Shown piece after piece: positions 8,501 to 15,143 of a stretch of DNA of 40,028 bases (position 1 is the first letter of the stretch; the number at the start of each line of letters is the position of its first letter). Source of the stretch: CBDUQN01 sp965369375. Its GTDB lineage: Bacteria > Krumholzibacteriota > Krumholzibacteriia > Krumholzibacteriales > Krumholzibacteriaceae. The translations under genes and the position numbers were made by a program. The stretch is taken from the NCBI GenBank assembly GCA_965369375.1, contig CBDUQN010000017.1:1-40028 (forward strand), in the 5' to 3' direction. The notes under the pieces are model-generated. The model had not been told where the DNA came from. It was given only the letters and a program-made list of their open reading frames with translations, and made no database searches.

Positions 8501-9215
8501 TTGGATAATGATCCCCGGGATCGATTGCGCTCGATCCCAAGGGCGCGCGCTCAGGGTCCGCATACGACTCTATATGCGATACATCGTCGGTAAATTCCCG
8601 GACCTCTGCGAGATCGTCTGCACATCTGTTTCTCAGAGTACCGGATTGCCGGGCTATTGATCCATCATCAGGGCTCGTAACGACCTCGAGCTCGAGCCGG
8701 GGAGCAAAGATGAGCAAATCTTTTCCGCCAATGTAGGTCACCGGATAGATCCTGACATACGCTATGTTGTAGCCCCTGTATGTCTGCGTCGTTACATGCT
8801 TCGTCCGCGCCGCGGGAAACGATGCGTTACTTGTATAGACGGCTTCCGAGCGAGACACGGACCGGATCGGACCCTTGTACCCGAGCGCGAGCGGATAACG
8901 CTCAAAACGCAGAGGGGCATTAATCTTGATCTCATGCGCCTCTGAAGTGGTCGCAGTGACGCTCACGACGGTCTCACCCTGAGGAATGAGAATCCGGTAT
9001 GTATAGACGGGAAGCAACGGCTCGCCGGGATCGGCAAAAATGGGCAGATCTTCGATGAGAACGATACAGTTACCGTTTGTGTATGTTATCTCAGGTTGAG
9101 GAAAATCGAGTGTCGCTGAAACCGTGGCCCCATTTGCAATTGCCGCGATGCATACGATCAGGAGAAAAAAGATGCAGCATGACAGATTGATCTTATGTGT
9201 TTCCCTGAATCTCAT
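5526..9215 (-). CDS. secreted C25 (gingipain-like) peptidase with T9SS sorting domain
   Basis: This is a 1,229-residue multidomain exported protein. A signal peptide (about residues 10-30) is followed by a gingipain-type propeptide-like region to about 200. The C25 catalytic domain runs from about 235 to 620. It contains the Y-V-L-L-A-G-D-D-E-F strand, a D-I-x-V-G-R-x-P motif, the candidate catalytic histidine in H-I-H-N-H-L-G-H (His469 or His472) and the candidate nucleophile Cys507 in F-I-Q-G-C-F-S. Behind it come an Ig-like segment, two CARDB-like domains (each with a D/G-N-x-D-G and G-E-T/N-E-S motif) and a jelly-roll module around 985-1140. The end is a type A T9SS domain (N-P-V at about 1155, G-I-Y-F-V-R near the end). 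It probably acts outside the cell or on its surface. No T9SS machinery gene is in the window. It converges with the fusion gene, 15 bases apart. Confidence 0.9.
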   Translation of the reverse strand: MRFRETHKINLSCCIFFLLIVCIAAIANGATVSATLDFPQPEITYTNGNCIVLIEDLPIFADPGEPLLPVYTYRILIPQGETVVSVTATTSEAHEIKINAPLRFERYPLALGYKGPIRSVSRSEAVYTSNASFPAARTKHVTTQTYRGYNIAYVRIYPVTYIGGKDLLIFAPRLELEVVTSPDDGSIARQSGTLRNRCADDLAEVREFTDDVSHIESYADPERAPLGSSAIDPGDHYPNVIITHSSLESVFEGLKDLRDGQGLRTKIVLVSEISAGYTGVDLQEKIRNFIKDAYINWETEYVLLAGDDEFIPHRGLYAELLPYVTDPDIASDLYYGALDGNWNADGDSYWGEPGEADLIPDICVGRAPVGNVTEAAYFVSKLVRYETAPVVGQIKRAQMTGELLYGEPTWGADSKEELIGGSSANGFTTVGIPLDWSMITLFDRDLYPAEWGKHTVINNLNSGIHIHNHLGHSINNYTMKMYSSDVLASLTNDGISNSYFIAFIQGCFSAAFDNRTTDGSYVGDAIGEHFIFIENGAVAYLGTTRYGASAHESTRGAGHYYDRQFFDAVFGEKITAVGKAKDDSKIDNIPYIDFRGMRWTHYALVLLGDPAMDVWTDTPGNLVLELPGECYINDNEICLRATDGVNPVEGARVSIFTDSTYNDFGYTDTDGTIYLNPGINSAGSLFVAVKAHNFYSVLETLPVVSASEPLLMVESVSLDDDGAGQSEGNADGKADAGETVEMTVSVENIGPGIATGVEGTLRSHSPYVTILDSTGTYGDIGAGETVSPAWSYVVDVSTLMPDGHSAPFEMLLDYGDSSVVRHFDILMHAPVLRVNEISCDDSFVGNGDGCLQPNESVEIALNLLNTGSAEAEGVVLTLFTVDPYVNIESAISGTVDIPAGEGRQTSSPFVITVLPGCPEYHRIDLLLDIALACGLQTACSTSVYAGGFLEEDFSSGAVGWSHNEIVKGFVDEWHFETYRNHTPGGGYSWKCGGPGATKYMHYSHGALITPELCIGSGSILSFWHWIQVELASGSFASDGGIVEISTDGGGTWTLITPLGGYTHQIYPGTSTPIPALTPCFGWTSDWMEVQFDLSAYEGAARIRFNFGGGEHFSGEEGWYIDDIRISGHATSTDITDGLIPGPLDFALHNLFPNPVSRSGKLRFDVPRRSRVTIRVYDVAGRVVDTVRDAFVEPGRYSSIWDCRQRPPGIYFVRMQAQGFDITRKVVVLR

Positions 9216-9249
9216 GTGAATGATAAAAGCTATCTTCTATTTATTTATT

Positions 9250-9278
9250 ATTTTACCATAGTGGAGATGGGAAGTCAA
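9250..9278 (-). promoter_or_regulatory. sigma-70 promoter of the C25 peptidase gene
   Basis: On the minus strand, TTGACT (9273-9278) and TAAAAT (9250-9255) are separated by 17 bases, close to the sigma-70 consensus. The predicted start of transcription is near 9243, about 28 bases before the ATG at 9215. Confidence 0.65.
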
Positions 9279-9383
9279 AAGCGCTGGGGCAAAGAATGAA
9301 AATTGCCGGAAACTCTTCATTTTCGCTTAATTCAGATTCGAGTGAACCGAATGCCGTCTCAGACGTAATAAGAGTCGAGGGAG

Positions 9384-9967
9384 ATGGATGTGCTCGATGA
9401 TCGTGAAATTATTCACCGGTGCCAGTGCGGGCAGACACAATTGATGGATCTCCTCGTCGATCGATATAAGGATCCCCTTTACTCTCTCTGCATGAAGCTG
9501 GCCAGGAACAGACCGGATGCAGACGATCTATTTCAGGATACGTGGGTGAATGCGATGAAGAACATCTGTTCGTTTTCGTTGGATCTAAAATTCAGTCCGT
9601 GGCTGCTCGGGATCTGCATCAATCGCTACCGGGACCGGTACCGGTGGCGGAAACGCTGGTTTCACCGTCTCAAACACCTTGCATCCGGCAAACAAATAGA
9701 GCAAGAGACCGCCGAATTAAAACACGCAATCCCCATCCCGACGAGATCCTGATAAGGGACGAAAAAACTGAAGCCGTCAGAAACGCTCTCGACGGGCTTG
9801 CCGACACGTATCGCCTGCCGATCATTCTCCATTACTATCACGACTACTCGATGGAAGAGATCGGAAGCATCCTGGATATACCGTCCGGAACGGTCAAATC
9901 CCGACTTTCGAAAGGTCGCCGGCTTCTCAAGCGATCAATGGAGGATAGCGGTCATGGACGATCATGA
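9384..9967 (+). pseudogene. ECF sigma-70 factor split by a one-base frameshift
   Basis: The first frame, from ATG 9384 (or GTG 9390, better spaced from GAGGGAG), gives sigma region 2: L-V-D-R-Y-K-D-P-L-Y, then D-A-D-D-L-F-Q-D-T-W and a basic segment. It stops at 9752. A second frame, shifted by -1, continues straight into region 4: Y-R-L-P-I-I-L-H-Y, S-M-E-E-I-G-S-I-L, then P-S-G-T-V-K-S-R-L-S-K-G-R. It runs to 9967. The two halves join perfectly if one base is added in the C-rich stretch 9731-9739. No slippery heptamer suits programmed -1 frameshifting there. A real inactivating deletion and an assembly or sequencing error are both possible. Region 4 runs 14 bases into the downstream gene, the coupling typical of ECF sigma/anti-sigma pairs. 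Confidence 0.8.
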
Positions 9968-10283
9968 ACTCGAAAAAGCCCTGAAAGACCTCTCGGGCGA
10001 GAAGACAACCGTGCCTGAAGTCCTGATCCGTGAGACGAAGTCCGCGCTTCACTCCAGCCGGCTGCTTCCCATTATCGTCTTTGTCAGCTTCAGTTTTCTC
10101 ACGATCTGCGCGCTTGCCGCTATCTACACATTCATCCACCTCGAGATTCCGTTACAAGCAAAAGTTTATGGGATAACGGCCATGCTTGCCATGTTCGGCG
10201 CCATCAACCTGGCAATCATCGCCGCACGCGGAAAGATCGCCGATTTCTGCCGAAGAATGGAAATAATCACCTGTCACCAGTAA
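9954..10283 (+). CDS. putative anti-sigma factor, two-helix membrane protein
   Basis: This is a 109-residue protein with a cytoplasmic acidic/basic N-terminus of about 35 residues and two predicted membrane helices (about residues 37-60 and 68-88). A short basic tail has two cysteines (C-R-R-M...C-H-Q). The ATG lies inside the end of the sigma-factor gene, with GGAGG eight bases upstream. Position, size, overlap and topology point to the membrane anti-sigma factor of the preceding ECF sigma factor. It lacks an H-x3-C-x2-C ZAS motif and resembles no named family that can be recognised, so the function is inferred from context. If the sigma factor is truly dead, this gene may be vestigial. Confidence 0.6.
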   Translation: MDDHELEKALKDLSGEKTTVPEVLIRETKSALHSSRLLPIIVFVSFSFLTICALAAIYTFIHLEIPLQAKVYGITAMLAMFGAINLAIIAARGKIADFCRRMEIITCHQ

Positions 10284-10296
10284 CAAGGAGACCGAG

Positions 10297-10761
10297 ATGA
10301 GCAAAGAAGGATCCTCATTCAAGATTGTATTTATTTCAATAGTAGTCCTGATAATAATGATGCTTTCATGGGCCGCGTTGATGATGCGCACTTCCGGCAT
10401 ACTATTCGGCATGGAAGCAGGCAGTGGTCTCGCAGCACTCTTGCCGTTTGCGCTGCTCGTCGTTCTCTATGTCCCAACCGTTGCCATCTTTGTTTACCGG
10501 GACGCCGCAAGGCTCGGGCTCAATCCCTGGCTGTGGGCGACAATTGCCGCCTTTATTCCGGGTATGGTCGGGCTGGTCATCTATCTGATAATCAGGACGG
10601 AAGCAAAAATCGTGTGCATCAATTGCGGGAAAAATATCCGGGAAGACTACAAGATCTGCCCCTTCTGCGGACAGAATCAAAAGCTTCTCTGCCGGAAGTG
10701 CAACGAACCGGTTGCGGCAGATTGGAAGGTATGCCCTCGCTGCGGCCAGGAAATCACCTGA
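10297..10761 (+). CDS. membrane protein with C-terminal double zinc ribbon
   Basis: This is a 154-residue protein with three predicted membrane helices (about 5-26, 41-65 and 77-101). The third is preceded by R-D-A-A-R-L-G-L-N-P-W-L-W, as seen in PLDc_N-like helical segments. The cytoplasmic C-terminus has two consecutive zinc ribbons, each C-x2-C then C-x2-C: C-I-N-C/C-P-F-C and C-R-K-C/C-P-R-C. Such ribbons usually mediate protein or nucleic-acid contacts. It starts 13 bases after the putative anti-sigma gene with AAGGAG upstream, so it is probably the third gene of the sigma-factor operon. The specific function is unknown. Confidence 0.7.
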   Translation: MSKEGSSFKIVFISIVVLIIMMLSWAALMMRTSGILFGMEAGSGLAALLPFALLVVLYVPTVAIFVYRDAARLGLNPWLWATIAAFIPGMVGLVIYLIIRTEAKIVCINCGKNIREDYKICPFCGQNQKLLCRKCNEPVAADWKVCPRCGQEIT

Positions 10762-10918
10762 TTGCTTAATGTGGGTCGGTCAAATGGAAACCAGCCGGGG
10801 CGCGATCAAATGCCAATTCAAGTGAGGGATGCAAACGCTCGACAGGAAAGAATGCAGGAAATAATGGCGGAGTTATGTGCACTGCCGCCAAGATCAGAAT
10901 GTCGGAGAGAAACTTCCT

Positions 10919-11473
10919 TTAGTCCCAACTGACGACATACCGGCAGCAGGAGCCGCTCCTCGCGCGGCACTCCTCCTCCTCGATATCGACATTCTTCGCG
11001 CCGCACATGTGCAGGGCCTCCTTGTACCAGCCGACAACCGTCAGACAATCGGGGATCGAAAATGTCTTCGCATCGTAAGTCGTCAACACACCCGATTTCG
11101 CGCCTGTCTGCTCATACTCTCGACGGCCGGTGTCGTAATAAAACTTGTATATGAGGGGCGCTTTTTTCAGGAAGGCCTGCGGATCACCCGATGTCAGAAA
11201 AGATTTTTGCACCTTGGTCAGGTTTCTCCTCGCCGACTTGGCGCCGATCTCCTCGAATATCTCCTCGTCTCCCTCTCCCAGAATCTCGACGATCACCTCA
11301 TCGATGCGCTTTCCGAACTCGAACGGGTACCAGCTCGCCGTCAGCACCAGATTCTCGAGCATCTTCTGATCCTCCGCCGGCAGGGACGCGACGACCTTTT
11401 CCCACGCGTCGTCGCCGAAGTGCTCTTCGACGAAATCCTTCCGGGCGTTTATTATCATTCCTTTGATCTGCAT
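10919..11473 (-). CDS. DUF2378 (TIGR02265) family protein
   Basis: This 184-residue protein matches the DUF2378/TIGR02265 pattern along its whole length. It has an opening K-G segment, then W-Y-P-F-E-F and a G-D-E-E-I-F-E-E-I-G stretch. A-P-L-I-Y-K-F-Y-Y-D-T-G-R lies in the middle, and the C-terminal part is V-V-G-W-Y-K-E-A-L, C-R-A-R-S-G-S-C-C and a final R-Y-V-V-S-W. The family is best known as a paralogous set in Myxococcales; its fold resembles the V4R/heme-NO-binding group and its function is not established. Several late cysteines are present. The ATG at 11473 has GGAGG nine bases upstream. The gene converges on the zinc-ribbon gene; the 157 bases between them show no hairpin or gene. 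Confidence 0.75.
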   Translation of the reverse strand: MQIKGMIINARKDFVEEHFGDDAWEKVVASLPAEDQKMLENLVLTASWYPFEFGKRIDEVIVEILGEGDEEIFEEIGAKSARRNLTKVQKSFLTSGDPQAFLKKAPLIYKFYYDTGRREYEQTGAKSGVLTTYDAKTFSIPDCLTVVGWYKEALHMCGAKNVDIEEEECRARSGSCCRYVVSWD

Positions 11474-11534
11474 CTACAGCCGCCTCCATTAACGACCGGC
11501 AATATAGTACATCAAACGTTCCCCAATGCCAAAA

Positions 11535-11560
11535 ACATTTTATTCAAACATTTTATTCAA
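11535..11560. repeat. 13-bp tandem direct repeat, two copies
   Basis: The unit ACATTTTATTCAA occurs twice without a gap in the short AT-rich spacer between the DUF2378 gene and the ABC-protein fragment. No function is evident; it may mark slippage in a decaying region. Confidence 0.8.
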
Positions 11561-11585
11561 ATACCGTCGTTCGGCATGGAAAGGA

Positions 11586-11846
11586 TCACCCCTGCATCTC
11601 CCCGATCTTTTTCTCCGCCTGCTGCTGCATGCTCTCAACAGCTTCTTCGGGGGCCATCTGACCGCCGAGAACGCTCTGGTAGTAGGGACGGATGGCGTCC
11701 CAGACGGCGCGCATCTCGGGGATGACCGGCATCGGGCGGCCGAGGCGGGCCTGCTCCATCGAGCCTTTCAGGAACTCGTTCTCCTGCAGTGATGGATCCG
11801 TGAAGAGCTCGCCGATGCTCGGAAGCATGAGGAATGCCGTTATAAT
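11586..11846 (-). pseudogene. C-terminal fragment of a sugar ABC transporter substrate-binding protein
   Basis: About 87 codons are open on the minus strand, from just after a TGA (11847-11849) to the stop at 11586. The reading includes A-F-L-M-L-P-S-I-G-E-L-F, the hallmark M-E-Q-A-R-L-G-R-P-M-P-V-I-P-E-M-R-A-V-W and the final S-V-L-G-G-Q-M-A-P-E-E-A-V segment. These are the C-terminal 80 or so residues of MalE-like extracellular solute-binding proteins, which normally have about 400 residues. No signal peptide, N-terminal lobe or permease genes are nearby. An ATG at 11828 allows an 80-residue ORF, but without a credible ribosome-binding site. It is best read as a gene remnant. Confidence 0.75.
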
Positions 11847-11999
11847 TCAATTAGTTATGAGCATTGTCTAAAGCGTATTCTACGAGCGTATTTATTCATT
11901 GCAGATTGAAGAAATGAGGGCTTATCATCGATTCGGAATCCTTCATTGCTCATAGTTGTATAAGTATGCAGAGAGGCATTTGAATATCTCATTATTATT

Positions 12000-12104
12000 G
12001 TGAATTCATGACCCGACCGTTTAGGCGCGCGATCGTGAATTCATGACTCAACCCCGGAGATGTACGATCGTGAATTCATGACTCAACCCCGGAGGTGCAC
12101 GATG
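12000..12104 (+). repeat. three tandem 35-bp repeats spanning the serpin leader and start
   Basis: Units lie at 12000-12034, 12035-12069 and 12070-12104, each beginning GTGAATTCATGAC. Units 2 and 3 differ at only three positions; unit 1 has diverged in its second half. Unit 3 contains the serpin's ribosome-binding site (GGAGG 12091-12095) and ends with its ATG. Unit 2 carries the cognate CCGGAG without the terminal ATG. There are no spacers. The 150 bases before the array hold no recognisable gene, only a distant 8-bp inverted repeat (TATGAGCA/TGCTCATA). Confidence 0.9.
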
Positions 12105-13316
12105 GCGGTCCGCATTCATGGAAGTTCTATAGCGCTCCTTCTTATCATGATCTCCCTTCTCCTGCTGCCCGTAATCGACTCGGCTTCACCACAAAAGCCA
12201 AGGCCGGAAAAGGCACTCGCATCGAGCTATACGGGATTCGGCTTCGATCTCTACGAAGCGCTTCTCGACGAACATGCGGGAAAGAATGTCTTCATCTCAC
12301 CGGCGAGCATCGCATTCGCCCTCGCCATGACGTACAACGGCGCGGCGGGCTCATCGGAAGCGGCAATTGCACGGACGCTCGGGATCGACGGGATGGGAAA
12401 GGAGGGGGCGAGCGAGGCAAACGCCCTGCTCATGCAGCGGCTCGACGAAGCTCGCAGTGATGTGGAACTGTCGATCGCGAATTCTCTGTGGCTCAAGAAA
12501 ACGTTCAACTTCCACCCCGGCTTTCTCGAGCGCAACAAACGCTACTTCGGAGCGGATGTCTTCAGCGTGCTCAGCGCGCCTCGAATCAACGATTGGGTAA
12601 GTGAAAAAACGGAAGACAAGATCGAGAAGATCATCGATTCGATCCCGACGAATACGATCTCGATCATCATCAATGCGATCTATTTCAAGGGAACGTGGGC
12701 GCAGAAATTCGACGAGAAAGAAACGAAAAAAGAAGACTTTCACCTGCCGGGCGGCGGCACGAAAGAGCATCCGCTCATGCGACAGAGGGGAAAGTACGCC
12801 TATCTCGAAACCGGCGATTTCCAGGCGGTGAGTCTCCCCTACGGCAAAGGCAGGATCAGCATGTACGTTTTCCTCCCGAAGGAGGAGACAGGAATAGCCG
12901 CCTTTCACGAGATACTCGAGTCCGAAAGCTGGGAGAGGTGGATGCCGTCATTCAGCCGGCGCAAGGGATACATAGTCCTTCCCCGCTTCAAGATGGAATT
13001 CGCGGCGAGCCTCAAGAATGCCCTTATCTCGCTCGGCATGGATCTTCCCTTCTCGCCGCGCGAGGCCGACTTTTCGAATATGTGTCCCACGAGCGCTCAG
13101 AACGTATTCATACAGAATGTGCTGCACAAAACGTTCGTCGAAGTGAACGAGGAAGGCACTGAAGCGGCCGCCGTCACCGGCGTCGTCGTCGGCGTCACCT
13201 CCGTTCAGCCCGATGAAGAGCCGTTCGAGATGATTGTCGACCGCCCCTTCTTCGTCGCGATCCGTGACAACGCGACGGGACTCGTCCTCTTTATGGGTTC
13301 TATCGTGGATCCCTAG
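12102..13316 (+). CDS. secreted serpin (serine protease inhibitor, I4 family)
   Basis: This is a 404-residue serpin with an N-terminal signal peptide (hydrophobic I-A-L-L-L-I-M-I-S-L-L-L-L). The fold's landmarks are in order: N-V-F-I-S-P-A-S-I-A-F-A-L near the start, I-N-D-W-V, N-A-I-Y-F-K-G-T-W in strand 3A, and the closing P-F-F-V-A-I-R-D with G-L-V-L-F-M-G. The reactive-loop hinge, from Glu350, reads E-E-G-T-E-A-A-A-V-T-G. The small residues at P12-P10 are those of inhibitory serpins. Counting from Gly352 as P15 puts the scissile bond near Thr366-Ser367. The region before I-N-D-W-V is slightly shorter than usual. The ATG at 12102 follows GGAGG by six bases; an upstream in-frame ATG at 12060 only reads through the repeats. 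It probably blocks serine or cysteine proteases outside the inner membrane. Confidence 0.9.
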   Translation: MAVRIHGSSIALLLIMISLLLLPVIDSASPQKPRPEKALASSYTGFGFDLYEALLDEHAGKNVFISPASIAFALAMTYNGAAGSSEAAIARTLGIDGMGKEGASEANALLMQRLDEARSDVELSIANSLWLKKTFNFHPGFLERNKRYFGADVFSVLSAPRINDWVSEKTEDKIEKIIDSIPTNTISIIINAIYFKGTWAQKFDEKETKKEDFHLPGGGTKEHPLMRQRGKYAYLETGDFQAVSLPYGKGRISMYVFLPKEETGIAAFHEILESESWERWMPSFSRRKGYIVLPRFKMEFAASLKNALISLGMDLPFSPREADFSNMCPTSAQNVFIQNVLHKTFVEVNEEGTEAAAVTGVVVGVTSVQPDEEPFEMIVDRPFFVAIRDNATGLVLFMGSIVDP

Positions 13317-13378
13317 TGTTTCGATGGCGCCCCGGATCCCCGTGCTTCATCGGACGGAATCCCAGGTTCTCCATCGCT

Positions 13379-14077
13379 TCAATGATACCCCATCCCGGGG
13401 TGGAGGATATTGAGCGCGAAGGTAAAGATGGGCCCGAAGATCGTCCCGAACACCCGCCAGATAACGAACATCCCGATAAACATGAATGCCGGCCGCGCCA
13501 CCGCCATCCGGTAGCGGTTGACGACATCGCGGTCGAGAAAGAGCAGCAGCACGCCGCTCCCGTCGAGGGGCGGAAAGGGAATCAGGTTGAAGAGGAAGAG
13601 AACGAGATTGACCGAGAACAGGATGCTGAGCAGCAGCGCCGCTCCTTCGAGAAAACCGGCCGCGGCAGGCGTCACGAGGCTTGTTATATTGGCCTGCTGT
13701 GGAGCAAAGAACCAGCCGAGCGCCATGCCGAGTCTTATCAGTATCGCCGCGCAGGCGACGAGGCTCAGGTTGGCGAGCGGCCCCGCGAGCGACATGAGCC
13801 CCTCGCGCTTGGGATTGTGATACGCCCACAGGGGATCGTAGGGGGCGCTCGCCCACCCCATCATCCAGCCCCAGAGTACAAACGATATCAGCGGAATGAG
13901 CACCGTCCCGACCGGCTCGCGGCGAATATGGGGAATGGGATTGAGCGTCAGCTGCCCTCCGTGGTAGGCGGTAGAATCTCCGCCGAGCTTCGCCATGAGG
14001 GCATGGGCGCCCTCGTGAAGGGTGAGAGAAAAGAGAAAAACGATATACCAGCCGAGGCCGATTATAATCTTGTTCAT
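13379..14077 (-). CDS. site-2-protease-like M50 family metalloprotease
   Basis: This is a 232-residue polytopic membrane protein of the short M50/S2P group. The zinc motif H-E-G-A-H lies at residues 21-25 in the first helix, and the third ligand lies in F-P-P-L-D-G-S-G (Asp172). About five further hydrophobic helices are visible. This group lacks a PDZ domain and often has housekeeping or unknown roles; intramembrane proteolysis is the family function. The ATG at 14077 has AAGGAG eight bases upstream. The longer reading upstream of it has the composition of non-coding sequence. It follows Obg on the same strand by 49 bases and is probably the last gene of that operon. Confidence 0.85.
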   Translation of the reverse strand: MNKIIIGLGWYIVFLFSLTLHEGAHALMAKLGGDSTAYHGGQLTLNPIPHIRREPVGTVLIPLISFVLWGWMMGWASAPYDPLWAYHNPKREGLMSLAGPLANLSLVACAAILIRLGMALGWFFAPQQANITSLVTPAAAGFLEGAALLLSILFSVNLVLFLFNLIPFPPLDGSGVLLLFLDRDVVNRYRMAVARPAFMFIGMFVIWRVFGTIFGPIFTFALNILHPGMGYH

Positions 14078-14126
14078 CGTTGCTCCTTGCGAAACGCCAT
14101 GATTCCCCGCGGGGCGCGCGTGCCGC

Positions 14127-15143
14127 TCACGCCCCATCCGAAATGATCCGGTACGCCGAGAAGATGAGCTCTCTGAGGCCCGTTCCCTCGAGGGCGGATA
14201 TCGGCAGAACCTCTTCACCGCTGCATGCGGAAAATTCGATATCGGCGCCCGCGGACGGAAGCAAATCGATCTTGTTGAGCGCTATCATGCGGGGACGCTC
14301 GGCGAGCTCCCCCCGGTACGACACTATCTCATCGATGAGCTGACGGTACGCCTCATCGGGCGGCACCTCCCCGCCGGCGTCGATGACGAAGATGAGCATC
14401 CTGCATCGCTCTATGTGCCTCAGAAACTGGATCCCCAGGCCCTTCCCCCTATGAGCCCCCTCTATCAGGCCCGGTATGTCCACCATGCAGAACGATTCGC
14501 CCTCTCCGATGCGCACGATTCCCAGCACCGGCACCTTCGTCGAGAAGGGGTATTCGGCAACGACGGGATGGGCATCGCTCACGGAGCGGAGCAGGGTCGA
14601 TTTGCCGGCATTGGGAAGACCGACGAGCCCGACATCGGCGAGGACCTTGAGTGTAAGCACGAGGTTGCGTTCCTCCCCCGCTTCTCCCTTCGTGAACTTT
14701 CGCGGGGCCTGATTGGAAGCCGACCTGAAACCGTAATTCCCTTTGCCGCCCCTGCCCCCTTTCGCGACGACGATCTTCTCTCCCGCTTCGGTCAGATCCG
14801 CCATCTGCTCACCCGTTTCGAAATCCTCGATGACCGTTCCCGGGGGCACACGCATCGTCACGTGCGATCCGCTGCGTCCCGTCTTCCTGCTCCCCTGGCC
14901 CGGTCTCCCTTTTACCGCCCGGTACCGTTTCCGGTATCTGAGATCGAGCAGGGTTCTCATGTGGGGATCGACCTCGATGTTCACATCCCCGCCGCGTCCC
15001 CCGTTGCCGCCATCCGGCCCTCCCCGGGGCACGAACTTCTCGCGCCTAAAGCTCATGCATCCGTCCCCCCCGTTTCCCGCCTTGACCTCGACGACGACCC
15101 TGTCTATAAATTGCTTTATATCATGACGTGAAGTATTTGCCAT
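14127..15143 (-). CDS. obgE: Obg-family GTPase (ObgE/CgtA)
   Basis: This is the ribosome-assembly GTPase Obg, about 338 residues. The glycine-rich OBG fold occupies residues about 8-165 (G-N-G-G-D-G, G-G-P-D-G-G-N-G-G-R-G-G, G-G-R-G-G-K-G-N). The G domain follows: G-L-P-N-A-G-K-S-T (G1), D-I-P-G-L-I-E-G (G3), N-K-I-D (G4) and S-A-L-E-G (G5). It ends right after the G domain, so the variable C-terminal extension is absent, as in many Obg proteins. The start is uncertain: ATG 15143 is taken, with ATG 15158 and TTG 15167 also in frame and none well placed behind a ribosome-binding site. It overlaps the end of the FAD oxidase gene by about 23 bases, suggesting translational coupling. Confidence 0.92.
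   Translation of the reverse strand: MANTSRHDIKQFIDRVVVEVKAGNGGDGCMSFRREKFVPRGGPDGGNGGRGGDVNIEVDPHMRTLLDLRYRKRYRAVKGRPGQGSRKTGRSGSHVTMRVPPGTVIEDFETGEQMADLTEAGEKIVVAKGGRGGKGNYGFRSASNQAPRKFTKGEAGEERNLVLTLKVLADVGLVGLPNAGKSTLLRSVSDAHPVVAEYPFSTKVPVLGIVRIGEGESFCMVDIPGLIEGAHRGKGLGIQFLRHIERCRMLIFVIDAGGEVPPDEAYRQLIDEIVSYRGELAERPRMIALNKIDLLPSAGADIEFSACSGEEVLPISALEGTGLRELIFSAYRIISDGA

Noticed and set aside
9700..9760. Programmed -1 frameshift in the ECF sigma gene
   Set aside because: No slippery heptamer or following stem-loop is visible at the junction; an indel in the C-rich run explains it better.
10877..11725. Long plus-strand open frame opposite the DUF2378 gene
   Set aside because: It is antisense to a clear family member, has no ribosome-binding site and its protein shows no recognisable motif.
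12060..12101. Upstream in-frame start of the serpin at 12060
   Set aside because: It lies in the tandem repeats, adds a non-signal-like stretch before the hydrophobic core, and lacks the well-placed ribosome-binding site that ATG 12102 has.
12000..12104. Possible CRISPR-like array from the 35-bp repeats
   Set aside because: The three units abut directly, have no spacers and no cas genes are near.
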